Assembly (NCBI RefSeq): GCF_900101385.1
Contig: NZ_FMZB01000004.1
Location: 124,001 to 188,000, forward strand
Reading direction: 5' to 3'
DNA: 64,000 bases
Origin: Terribacillus halophilus
Lineage (GTDB): Bacteria; Bacillota; Bacilli; Bacillales; Amphibacillaceae
Shown here: piece after piece, positions 17,154 to 24,649 of the stretch
Layout: the number at the start of each line of letters is the position of its first letter
Position numbering within the stretch: position 1 is the first letter of the stretch
Translations under genes and position numbers: made by a program
The notes under the pieces: generated by a model
The model's database searches: none
The model's input: only the letters and a program-made list of their open reading frames with translations
Told to the model about the DNA's origin: nothing

Positions 17154-18008
17154 TTATAGCAGCAACCGAATGGCTCGGATACTTTCTTTTAATATGTTGT
17201 GTTGATCTAAATAAGTAAGCAGTGCATCAATCAGATAGGAAGCAGGTTCCTCTTTTGCTAGTTCCTTCCCTAGATGATCTACAGCCTCTGTCAGCGAACT
17301 ATCCTGTAGATCGTTTGCTGTTATCTCATGGATTTGCAGCAAAATCGTATGCAGCAGCTTCTCTTTTCCCGGAGCTTCGGGCAAATCTGCGTGAAAATGA
17401 AGCTGGATGTGCTTCTCATTCAATAGAGGAGGGCGTGTCAGCTTATCAGCGATAATAACATCCATCACCAGCTTGATCTCGTGCGCAACTTCAGCCGGCT
17501 CACGCAAGATTGCACCATCTGCCATCATTTTTAGATACGGATTCAGCACCCCAAGCAGATTGAGCGTCATATCCCATTTGAAAGGTTCTATCTTCTTTCC
17601 ATAAAGATTTAAAAGCATGTCCTGATGCCATTTAATAAGGATGCCGCGAACATTGTTCATATGCTGATAAAGACCTGACGATTCCTTGAATGGAGGAGAG
17701 AACATCAGCATTTGGATCAAATGCTTGTTTTCTCTGAAAGAATCAATCTCCATCACAATCTTCCGCTCAAAACGAATATCCGGGGTCAAGCTTTTATCTG
17801 CCTCAATCAAAGCAGCCTTATTCCTCAATTGCTCATGATTGTTTTTGATGAGCTCATTCAAAAGCTCCTCCTTGGAGCTGAACAGTTTGTAAATGGAAGC
17901 CTTCGATATCTTACAATCCTCCGCAATCGACTGCATCGACACCTGCTGGAATCCAAACTCCGCAAACTTCCGCTTCGCAACCATTAAAATTTCCGTTTTC
18001 CGATCCAT
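17154..18008 (-). CDS. TetR-family transcriptional regulator of the efflux pump
   Basis: A 284-residue protein, long for the family (usually 190-215). N-terminal HTH: FGFQQVSMQSIAEDCKISKASIYKLFSSKEELL (residues about 19-52). The long C-terminal part is helical and would form the ligand and dimer domain, with an extra about 70 residues at the end. ATG 18008 is used; a GTG one codon upstream is equally open. It is first in the operon with the MFS gene, so it probably represses both. The promoter lies at 18069-18097. Confidence 0.82.
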   Translation of the reverse strand: MDRKTEILMVAKRKFAEFGFQQVSMQSIAEDCKISKASIYKLFSSKEELLNELIKNNHEQLRNKAALIEADKSLTPDIRFERKIVMEIDSFRENKHLIQMLMFSPPFKESSGLYQHMNNVRGILIKWHQDMLLNLYGKKIEPFKWDMTLNLLGVLNPYLKMMADGAILREPAEVAHEIKLVMDVIIADKLTRPPLLNEKHIQLHFHADLPEAPGKEKLLHTILLQIHEITANDLQDSSLTEAVDHLGKELAKEEPASYLIDALLTYLDQHNILKESIRAIRLLL

Positions 18009-18068
18009 CACATTCCCTCACTTAGAAAAACTAATGAGTTTTATAAAAACCCTCGGGTTACCTTTGCT

Positions 18069-18097
18069 ACTATACGCCCCTTAAAATGGAAAGTCAA
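18069..18097 (-). promoter_or_regulatory. Promoter of the tetR-MFS operon
   Basis: Minus strand TTGACT (18097-18092), 17-bp spacer, TATAGT (18074-18069). The leader between it and the start contains an AAAACTCATTAGTTTT inverted repeat (about 18029-18044) that could be the TetR operator. Confidence 0.75.
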
Positions 18098-18140
18098 TAC
18101 ACCTGTTTTATGTTACCCAAAATAACTTTACTTAAAAGCG

Positions 18141-18169
18141 TTGACAAACTTTATGTTATTTAATAGAAT
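18141..18169 (+). promoter_or_regulatory. tRNA-Val promoter
   Basis: TTGACA (18141-18146), 17-bp spacer, TAGAAT (18164-18169), ending 25 bp before the mature tRNA 5' end. Confidence 0.85.
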
Positions 18170-18194
18170 AATACAAGACGTTACATTACATATT

Positions 18195-18267
18195 GATTCC
18201 GTAGCTCAGCTGGGAGAGCACTACCTTGACAGGGTAGGGGTCGCTGGTTCAAGTCCAGTCGGAATCA
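18195..18267 (+). tRNA. tRNA-Val (anticodon GAC)
   Basis: A 73-nt cloverleaf: acceptor GATTCCG pairs with CGGAATC, D-arm GCTCAGCTGGGAGAGC, anticodon stem CTACC/GGTAG around loop TTGACAG (GAC anticodon), T-arm CTGGTTCAAGTCCAG. CCA is not encoded. The 3' part (18218 onward) is the attachment core of the integrated element, which regenerates the gene at attL. Confidence 0.97.
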
Positions 18268-18271
18268 CTAA
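18218..18271 (+). repeat. attL (54-bp direct repeat in tRNA-Val)
   Basis: Identical to 33948-34001. It starts in the anticodon arm and runs 4 bp past the tRNA 3' end, so integration preserves the tRNA. Confidence 0.95.
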
Positions 18272-18350
18272 CCGCTTTATATCAACGTTTGTTGGTACAA
18301 ATTGAATGAATGAAGGGTAGTGGTTGTAGTAACAATCGCTATCAAAAATT

Positions 18351-18390
18351 AAGACCATTTCACAAATTCCATTGTGAGGTGGTCTTTTTT
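18351..18390 (+). terminator. tRNA-Val terminator overlapping the integrase translation start
   Basis: Stem AAGACCA (18351-18357) pairs with TGGTCTT (18380-18386), extended by CACAA/TTGTG (18361-18365 with 18372-18376), followed by T6. The 3' arm contains AGGTGG, the apparent ribosome site of the integrase, and the T-run leads into its TTG start. Confidence 0.8.
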
Positions 18391-19306
18391 GTTGCTCAAA
18401 TTTGCTTTACAGGAGTTTTATGATGACAGGGATTATAAGAATATCTCTCAAAACACCATTGATAACTACAAAGAAATACTCAAGCAGTTTGAAACATACT
18501 GCTTTGAGCATGAAATTGTTGATGTAAACGATATTTCTAAGTCAACTGTCATGGGATATTTAACAGAATGTAAAAGGAAAGGCAATAACGCAACTACCAC
18601 TAATAGCAAGTTGCAGAGGATACGTGCCTTTCTAAATTATCTTGTGGAAGAAGAGATTATTAAAGACAATCCTTCCAACAAGATTAAGAAAGCACAAGAG
18701 GATATAAAAATAGAAGTGTTTTCTGATTATCACATCAAACAGATGCTTAATTATTATAGAAGGTTGAAGCAAAGGGATAAGTCCTTCTACGCCTATCGGG
18801 ACTATACAATGATCGTTACTTTCCTCTCTAGTGGTATCAGGCGTACTGAATTAACCAATTTAAAATGGTCTGATTTTGACGTTACAAATGCCCGACTTAG
18901 AATCTTTGGCAAATCAAGAAAGCATGAAGTAATTCCAATTACAGACAAATTGATCAGAGAATTATCTTCTTACAAATTATACTGTCAGCAAAATTTTGGT
19001 GAGCATAACTTGAACGAATATATCTTCACTAATAGAGAAAACAAGAAACTAACTACTAACGCTGTACAGAATATCTTTAAACGACTGGCTAAAGTAATGA
19101 ATTTCAAAGATGTAAGGGTAAGCAGCCATACTTTTCGGCATACGTTCTGCCAGAAGTGTATACAGGCCGGTATGTCTACATTTGCTATTCAGAAATTAAT
19201 GAGACACAGCAGTATCTCCGTAACAGAAAGATACGCTGCAATGTGGGGCAATGATCTGAAGGAGCAGAACGATAAATTTAATCCTATCAATAGTATTGAT
19301 GTTTAA
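18389..19306 (+). CDS. int: Tyrosine recombinase (integrase) of the element
   Basis: A 305-residue tyrosine integrase. The SAM-like core-binding domain occupies the first about 100 residues; the catalytic domain has R151 (SSGIRRTEL), K in GKSRKHEV, H247-x-x-R250 (HTFRHTF), H273 (RHSS) and nucleophile Y282 (VTERYAAMW). The start is TTG 18389 or 18392, placed by AGGTGG; a GTG at 18374 lies inside the terminator stem. It has no arm-binding AP2-like N-domain, resembling XerC/D-like short integrases. It sits next to attL, reads inward, and would catalyse insertion and excision at tRNA-Val. Confidence 0.93.
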   Translation: MLLKFALQEFYDDRDYKNISQNTIDNYKEILKQFETYCFEHEIVDVNDISKSTVMGYLTECKRKGNNATTTNSKLQRIRAFLNYLVEEEIIKDNPSNKIKKAQEDIKIEVFSDYHIKQMLNYYRRLKQRDKSFYAYRDYTMIVTFLSSGIRRTELTNLKWSDFDVTNARLRIFGKSRKHEVIPITDKLIRELSSYKLYCQQNFGEHNLNEYIFTNRENKKLTTNAVQNIFKRLAKVMNFKDVRVSSHTFRHTFCQKCIQAGMSTFAIQKLMRHSSISVTERYAAMWGNDLKEQNDKFNPINSIDV

Positions 19307-19347
19307 GGATTAAGACGTATTAGAAACCTTCAAATAATCTAGTGATA

Positions 19348-19578
19348 ACAAGGGTTGCAGAATTTTTGAGTAAAGCGGGATAGGTGAAAGGGTATGTCCA
19401 AGTTTAGAAAACTTCAACTAATCCAGTATTGACAAGGGATACAGAATTTTAGTGTTCGAGTGAATATGTGGTAGAGAAGTATTTTTAGAATTCTTACCAA
19501 CCTCTAACCCCTAGATTTCCTTGTTGTAAAGGGAGTTACAAAAGATTAGCGTTCAAATGAATATGTGATAAAAAATAT
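19348..19578. repeat. Three degenerate copies of the A repeat downstream of int
   Basis: Copies at about 19348-19367 (partial), 19431-19480 and 19525-19578 share ACAAGG.ATACAGAATTT and then GTTC.A.TGAATATGTG.TA. The same unit recurs at 20922, 21121 and 21301. The stretch 19307-19741 otherwise holds no gene on the plus strand. Confidence 0.7.
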
Positions 19579-19583
19579 AAAAT

Positions 19584-19656
19584 CAAAAAGAAAAAGCCGA
19601 GCATAAGGGACTGCAATCCCTGCTCGACTTGTGGCGTACTAAGCCAGTCAAATGTT
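19584..19656 (-). ncRNA. Probable antisense (countertranscribed) RNA upstream of the replication-type gene
   Basis: Minus-strand promoter TTGCCT (19691-19686), 17-bp spacer, TATGAT (19668-19663), predicting a start near 19656. A strong intrinsic terminator follows: CGAGCA..GGGA, loop, TCCC..TGCTCG (19626-19598), then CTTTTTCTTTTT. The resulting RNA of about 70 nt lies antisense to the leader of the 19742 gene, an arrangement used for plasmid copy-number control. All genes of the element are on the other strand, so this terminator has no other obvious purpose. Not similar to a named RNA family I can identify. Confidence 0.6.
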
Positions 19657-19741
19657 ACGTATATCATAGCCGAATTTTAAAAAATAGGCAAGTGATAGGC
19701 TTATTTAAGTGCGCCCTTTTTTCTAAAAGGGAGAATCTAAT

Positions 19742-20518
19742 ATGCAGCAAAGCAACCTTACTAATTTCAAAAGTTATAGCCAGTTTAAAACGCTAAAACA
19801 ATTTAACTCATCGAATGAACAATATTTTGTTGATATAATAAAGGATAAGTTGCTTTCTAAATCGGAGATCATTGCATTAAAGGCACTCATACGCCATTGT
19901 GCAACTGTGTTTGGTGTGTCTAATGCTAGACAATGCAAGATTGTCTCAAGCACTCATAAGGACGGTATAGGCATATCTCTATCTACTTTTAAACGTGCTA
20001 TCAATAAAGCAAAGAAGATAGGTATGCTAAATGTACATGCTCTTTCACGTAAAAATGGCAGTCAATCATCCAACTTGTACGTTTTCAATCCGTATCCTCA
20101 AAAACAAAAAGAACGAGTCAACAAAAGAAAGTTGACCTACCAAAATAATACTAATAATCTTTTAAATCTATCAAACTTAAAAGATAAAAAACGTAACCAA
20201 CCTATTTTGCTAGCAGCATTAATTAGTGATCGAGTACCAAGAGAATTTGCCAACTTAGCCAAATCATTTTTTACAGATGGTAAGTACATCGAATGTCTAT
20301 GGTCAAAAGTTGAGGTAGCAGCATATAGAAATTTATTTGAAGAAGATAGGAATATACAACTCCAAACGTCCTTATCTGCCCTTAAACAAGCAGTAAGAGG
20401 GAAGAAATTAGGTTTTATTAAGACTACATTTGTTCAATATTTTTATGGAGTATTGGAGAAGAAGTTCAATGAATTGGCTGTCCTTGAACAGTTGAGGATT
20501 TATAATTTAGGAAAATAG
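19742..20518 (+). CDS. Helix-turn-helix protein, probable replication protein
   Basis: A 258-residue protein with GGGAGA before ATG 19742. Residues about 38-100 contain a winged-helix-like HTH (SKSEIIALKALIRHCATV ... GISLSTFKRAINKAKKIGML), the layout of plasmid and phage initiators or DnaD/helix-turn-helix replication proteins. The middle is a basic linker (QKQKERVNKRKL) and the C-terminus is helical. Its place beside int, behind a putative antisense RNA and before a repeat array, favours a replication or copy-control role. I cannot assign it to a named Rep family; a transcription factor is the alternative. Confidence 0.55.
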   Translation: MQQSNLTNFKSYSQFKTLKQFNSSNEQYFVDIIKDKLLSKSEIIALKALIRHCATVFGVSNARQCKIVSSTHKDGIGISLSTFKRAINKAKKIGMLNVHALSRKNGSQSSNLYVFNPYPQKQKERVNKRKLTYQNNTNNLLNLSNLKDKKRNQPILLAALISDRVPREFANLAKSFFTDGKYIECLWSKVEVAAYRNLFEEDRNIQLQTSLSALKQAVRGKKLGFIKTTFVQYFYGVLEKKFNELAVLEQLRIYNLGK

Positions 20519-20520
20519 AA

Positions 20521-21350
20521 AACGCATTAAACTCCTACAAAATTAACATTCTTCATAAATTTCAAAAACACATAATTGCTGTAAGTGTTGATATTACTGG
20601 ATAAATGAGTGATTTTCCTTAATGCTCGTTAAAGGAAGAATAAGAGTAGAAAAAATGAAACGCTTTGGAATTGCTATAAACCTTGATAAATCAACATTCT
20701 CTAATAAATTTCAAATTAAGGGAAGTCTTATATTCATTGATTTGAAGCCATTTATAACACTTTTTCCTTAATACTCGTTAAAGGAAGAAAAGTGAGAGCA
20801 AGACAAAATGACGGTTTTTAAATCTCCTATAACCATTGGTACTATGTAATATTTATACCAATGAGTCCGTTTTTGTAAGAGGAAGATGATACTAGCGGTT
20901 TAGAAACAACCTTAATTCCAATAGCAATAAGGCTTACAGTGTTTTTGCGTTCAATTGAATATGTGATAGATATTTATAAGCACAAAAATGACTAAATAAA
21001 CACTAGCGGTTTAGACAAATTCTACAACCCTTGATACTATGTGATTTTTTGACCACCTTATCCGTTTTTGTATATGGAAAGATATAATTAGGAAAGCAGA
21101 GACACCTTATAAAACTAACTGGGACAAGGGATACAGCATTTGACCGTTCAATTGAATATATGATAAAGAAACGTGGACACAAAAATAAGATAAAAAAAGG
21201 CTATGCAATAACAATTTTGGATTATCGAGTCCGATTTTGTACATGGAAGAAGATGAAATAAATATCGTCATAAAGCATGAGCATCTTTCAAATACAGTAA
21301 CAGCAAGGTATTTGAGGAATTAGCGTTTAAATGAATATATGATAGAGAGT
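20521..21350. repeat. Non-coding array of degenerate composite repeats
   Basis: No gene lies between 20519 and 21502. Repeats seen: D/E units of about 148 bp (AAATCAACATTCT followed later by TTTTCCTTAAT.CTCGTTAAAG) at 20537/20613 and 20689/20762; C units (GAGTCCG.TTTTGTA..TGGAAGA) at about 20862, 21055 and 21218; A units (GCGTTCAATTGAATATGTGATA) at about 20947, 21145 and 21323. The C-A pairs recur every about 165-200 bp. The A core is centred on near-palindromic TTCAATTGAA. Function unknown: origin, partition, packaging or regulatory sites are possible. Confidence 0.7.
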
Positions 21351-21502
21351 TATCAGTCGTTTTAATCATCTGATCAAACAGGTTATTAAAAGGGTTGATA
21401 AACCCATCTTGACTTCTATTTTTCGGTGTAGTCCTAGTGGCTACTCTATTTTTTTGCTCATAATTATTAATTTATATAATTCCATAAAGGGAGGTGATTA
21501 AA

Positions 21503-21721
21503 ATGGATTTAACGACTATTCCATTGGATACGTGGGTTGGACAAGGTATTTTCTGTGTCCTATTTGTTTGGATGCTGATGACTACAATGAAGGAATCCCG
21601 TCAACGAGAGGATAAATTGCTGAATCAAATCGAGAAACAAAATGCTGCACAAGAGAAGATAGTCAGTTCATTGGAAAGATTAGAGTTGCAGATACAGGAT
21701 ATTAAGAATGGAGGGAATTAA
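21503..21721 (+). CDS. BhlA/UviB-family holin-like protein
   Basis: A 72-residue protein, ATG 21503 with AAAGGGAGGTG upstream (a GTG at 21494 lies within that site). One N-terminal membrane segment (TWVGQGIFCVLFVWMLMTTM) followed by a charged coiled coil (RQREDKLLNQIEKQNAAQEKI), the BhlA/UviB layout. Such proteins are encoded beside lysis genes in Bacillus phages and bacteriocin plasmids, but here no endolysin follows. Could be a holin or an unrelated membrane-tethering protein. Confidence 0.75.
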   Translation: MDLTTIPLDTWVGQGIFCVLFVWMLMTTMKESRQREDKLLNQIEKQNAAQEKIVSSLERLELQIQDIKNGGN

Positions 21722-21723
21722 TA

Positions 21724-22140
21724 TTGGCTCAGATTAAAGATGTGGCATACCAAGATTTAAGAAAGTACATACAAAATAACTGGAAATACATAGCATTGCA
21801 AAATGAGAATGGTACAGAAGTTATCAGATTATCTCCAACGGATAATAGGGTGCAATGGATACATGATGTAACAACTGGCGAACCAGAATATGACGATTAT
21901 GACAATCCCATCCCTGGCACTGGCACAACGATCATTACAACTAACATTTTAAAACTGCAAATTGTTTTGAGTGGATCTGATTCGGAAATCAATAATGGTA
22001 CAACAGTTGCGCAAACTGCTATCTATAATGTTGCGGTTGGTGGAGAACCATTCACTCAAGAAGTGTTTGAACCATTTACCTTCGGAAGTGACCAAGACAA
22101 ACTGACAGTTGTGCATGAAATCCTTGTACCTACCTTGTAG
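21724..22140 (+). CDS. Putative virion structural protein
   Basis: A 138-residue protein, TTG 21724, two bases after bhlA with GGAGGG ahead. Rich in beta-type sequence and polar residues, no membrane segment. It contains GEPEYDDYDNPIPGTGT, a peptide also present in the 33242-33823 product (DPEYDEYDNPIPGTGE), which implies that both belong to the same particle. Position at the head of the scaffold-capsid group fits a head-tail or minor structural role, but no family is recognised. Confidence 0.55.
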   Translation: MAQIKDVAYQDLRKYIQNNWKYIALQNENGTEVIRLSPTDNRVQWIHDVTTGEPEYDDYDNPIPGTGTTIITTNILKLQIVLSGSDSEINNGTTVAQTAIYNVAVGGEPFTQEVFEPFTFGSDQDKLTVVHEILVPTL

Positions 22141-22148
22141 GTGATTGT

Positions 22149-22595
22149 ATGGAGAGTATAAGAACAGTATCCTCGTTTGCAAATGTTATTAGTGTAAGTG
22201 TTCAATTAATTACACCGAAACTTCCCCAAAACACTCCAATAACGGCTAGTTCCACTGTATTACGTATTCATGGCAATACATCAAACAAAAAGGTATTAAA
22301 TAAGGTTGTTCAAACAAGTATAGTCAACATTACATCAAATGTTAGAGCAATTCCTCTTAAGTTAAATGACGGTGCTAAAAGTATAACATCTTCCCTAAAT
22401 AGCATTTCTTCAAGTATAAGAATGACTAAAACAAAAGGAATAAATGTAGAAAGTTATATAAACGTCATAGAGGGGTCTGCGAGGGTGGATGTTTACCAGA
22501 GGATAAATCCCCTTAGGGTAGAGTTGGAATCCATCCAGAATGTCTCTATGGCTTTCATTGTGGTTGGGAGTAGTTATGTGGAGGTGATGGAATGA
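22149..22595 (+). CDS. Hypothetical protein of the capsid gene cluster
   Basis: A 148-residue, Ser/Thr/Val/Ile-rich protein (ATG 22149, 8 bp after the previous gene; stop overlaps the next start by 4 bp). It looks internally repetitive, with recurring SVQ/VVQTSIVNI/SSIRMT-type beta strands, as expected for an extended beta-structure or fibre-like decoration protein. No motif recognised; context is the only guide. Confidence 0.5.
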   Translation: MESIRTVSSFANVISVSVQLITPKLPQNTPITASSTVLRIHGNTSNKKVLNKVVQTSIVNITSNVRAIPLKLNDGAKSITSSLNSISSSIRMTKTKGINVESYINVIEGSARVDVYQRINPLRVELESIQNVSMAFIVVGSSYVEVME

Positions 22596-22867
22596 TTCAG
22601 GGGGACACTATTAGATTAAAAGTTCATTTTAAGGATTTTAATAATAAGTCAGTTGATCCATCATCTGTACTTCTTAGTATCTATGATACTAATAAAAAAC
22701 AAATAGAACAAATACCTATTGAGGACACGAACAGAGAAGATGTTGGTGTCTTTTTCTATGATTACGCACCTGCCACTGAATTGACTGGATTCTTTTTTGA
22801 GTTTAGTGGCAGGCACAATAATATGCCGATTCTCGCAAGAGATGAAGTGAAAATTAACTTTAATTAA
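22592..22867 (+). CDS. Small beta-sandwich-like phage structural protein
   Basis: A 91-residue protein starting MIQGDTIRLKVHFKDF, overlapping the preceding gene by 4 bp. The alternation of short strands (VLLSIYDTNKKQIEQIPI, GVFFYDYAPA, GFFFEFSGRHN) resembles the Ig-like/MG2-type small structural proteins found in tailed-phage head or tail modules of Firmicutes. Its exact role (decoration, adaptor) is not determinable. Confidence 0.5.
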   Translation: MIQGDTIRLKVHFKDFNNKSVDPSSVLLSIYDTNKKQIEQIPIEDTNREDVGVFFYDYAPATELTGFFFEFSGRHNNMPILARDEVKINFN

Positions 22868-22882
22868 AAGGAGAGATTTGAT

Positions 22883-23308
22883 TTGTCTGAAGCAACTTTT
22901 ACGCAAGAACAGGTTAACGAAGCAGTACAGAATGCAAAGCAAGAATGGGTTGAGCAAGAATTTAATCCAATCGTTACAGAAAGAGATGAATTGTTGCAGT
23001 ATAAGCCAAAAGACCTCACTGACGATGAGAAAGCAATCCAACAAAAGCAGCAAGACCTGTTCCAGAAAGAGATTAATCTTGAACTTAAAGAGAATGGATT
23101 AGAGCAATTTACTTCCATAATCAAGGTTGAAGATACCGATCAGTTGAAAGAGGTTGTTAAGTCTCTAAAACAGATTACCAATGACATCAAGATTGCAAAT
23201 GGTTATATTCCGAAAGACCATGCTGCAGACGATGAATATACAAAGTTTACTAAAGAAAAGAACACTACTGGAATGATCGGTAGTAAACTAGCAAACCTAT
23301 TTAAATAA
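22883..23308 (+). CDS. Putative capsid scaffold protein
   Basis: A 141-residue, highly charged, helical protein (TTG 22883 behind AAAGGAGAGA). Sequence such as EQVNEAVQNAKQEWVEQEF and DDEKAIQQKQQDLFQKEI predicts coiled coil, and the C-terminus is basic/hydrophobic (GMIGSKLANLFK). Size, composition and location immediately upstream of the major capsid gene match phage scaffolding proteins. No protease gene is seen, so removal of scaffold without cleavage would be expected. Confidence 0.75.
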   Translation: MSEATFTQEQVNEAVQNAKQEWVEQEFNPIVTERDELLQYKPKDLTDDEKAIQQKQQDLFQKEINLELKENGLEQFTSIIKVEDTDQLKEVVKSLKQITNDIKIANGYIPKDHAADDEYTKFTKEKNTTGMIGSKLANLFK

Positions 23309-23369
23309 TTTATGGCAAAGCCATTTAATTATACATAAAAAAACTAAAACAATTTAAGGGAGAATGATT

Positions 23370-24239
23370 ATGTTTAAATCCACTAACTTTACAGCAGCAG
23401 AACAAATTTCTTTGGCGCAGGAGATTGCTCTTATTGGAGTGCAAGCAACACCATTTACATCTATGCTAATGGCAAAAGGCAACATTGAGAAAGCACTAAG
23501 CACTGTCTACACTTGGAGAGAAACCGCACTATCACATGACGAAGATATTTCAGCGGTTGAAGGTGCTGATACAACAGAATTCCAAGAATCTGCTCGTAGA
23601 GAATTGCAAAATATGCTTGAAATCTTCAAAAAGGGTGCTTCTCTATCTGGTACTGCGGCTGCAATGAAATCTACAGAATTCGCTGAAGAGATTAATTCTC
23701 GCCTTCTTGAATTGAAGATTAATATGGAGAAGAAACTTATCAATGGTCTTAAAGCCGATGGTTCTACTGCTCCATTCAAACGCCAACTTAGTGGTCTAAT
23801 TGAATTTGCTGATGATGCAAATGCTGTGGCTGCAACTGGTGCGGTAACTGAAGACACTATTAAAGAAGCGATGAGAAACCTTTGGAATCAAGACCTTTCT
23901 GAAGGTACTGTATATGCGTTTGTTAATGCTGACCTTAAAGAACAAATTGATGGTATCTATAAGGATCGTTATAACTACAACCACGCTACAACAAACTTTG
24001 GTCTACTCGTAGACAGCATTAATACTAATTACGGCACAGTACAATTTGTACTTTCCAAGCATGTACCTGCAGACAAAGTTGTGTTCTTCAATGATTCTTA
24101 TGTAGACCTTGCTTACCTTCGTGAGCCACACTTTGAGCCATTGGCTAAAACTGGCGATAGCGTTAAAGGCCAGGTTATTGCAGAAGCAACACTTAAGGTC
24201 GGTTCTCCTAAAGCAGTTGCAGTTGTAACAGTAGCATAA
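23370..24239 (+). CDS. Major capsid protein (HK97-like, SU10/DUF5309-type)
   Basis: A 289-residue protein; ATG 23370 is eight bases after AAGGGAG, better than the ATG two codons earlier. It opens FKSTNFTAAEQISLAQEIALIGVQATPFTSML and contains TWRETALSHDEDISAVEGAD and KKGASLSGTAAAM, features I associate with the SU10-type HK97-fold capsid group. No N-terminal delta domain is apparent, consistent with a separate scaffold. Directly followed by a terminator, as expected for a highly expressed late gene. The family name is from memory; the role is well supported by context. Confidence 0.8.
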   Translation: MFKSTNFTAAEQISLAQEIALIGVQATPFTSMLMAKGNIEKALSTVYTWRETALSHDEDISAVEGADTTEFQESARRELQNMLEIFKKGASLSGTAAAMKSTEFAEEINSRLLELKINMEKKLINGLKADGSTAPFKRQLSGLIEFADDANAVAATGAVTEDTIKEAMRNLWNQDLSEGTVYAFVNADLKEQIDGIYKDRYNYNHATTNFGLLVDSINTNYGTVQFVLSKHVPADKVVFFNDSYVDLAYLREPHFEPLAKTGDSVKGQVIAEATLKVGSPKAVAVVTVA

Positions 24240-24257
24240 TCCATACATAACTAAAGT

Positions 24258-24292
24258 GGGTATCGCCTTAATTGGCGGTATCCTCTTTTTAT
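24258..24292 (+). terminator. Terminator after the major capsid gene
   Basis: Stem GGGTATCGCC, loop TTAATT, stem GGCGGTATCC followed by TCTTTTT. Confidence 0.8.
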
Positions 24293-24312
24293 ATTCTAAA
24301 AGGAGAAAAAGG

Positions 24313-24489
24313 ATGTTTGATGAGAAACAATTATATCTTCTGAAAAGAAGACAAAAGAAAATAAAGCACAGGCAACTGGCAGAATATCTGAAGTGCAGCC
24401 AATCACTTATCAGCAGGTATGAAACAGGTGATTGCAGTATGTCTGATTCAAAGATAGAGAAATATAAAGAGTTTATAGATAGATACTAA
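24313..24489 (+). CDS. XRE/Cro-type HTH regulator
   Basis: A 58-residue protein; ATG 24313 has AGGAG eight bases upstream, whereas the longer frame runs through the capsid terminator. The HTH is KIKHRQLAEYLKCSQSLISRYETGDCSMSD, a classical HTH_3 pair. A single-domain repressor or activator, possibly controlling the late genes or the downstream replication region. No divergent partner regulator is seen. Confidence 0.8.
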   Translation: MFDEKQLYLLKRRQKKIKHRQLAEYLKCSQSLISRYETGDCSMSDSKIEKYKEFIDRY

Positions 24490-24649
24490 TTAAAAAAATT
24501 AATCGAAAAGTAGAGGTGAAGATGTAGGAGTAATAAATTCGTCATGACCACTTTCCTTCTTTAGATGAGGAATGAGGAATGATGATTAGACGATTGTTTA
24601 GATGATGATTATAGAAGTTTGGTGGCAGAGTTAATCTTCTGCTGCAATT

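Noticed and set aside
20521-21350. CRISPR array
   Set aside because: The repeats are 25-50 bp, poorly conserved, in composite sets with 150-200 bp periods; there are no equal-length spacers and no cas genes nearby.
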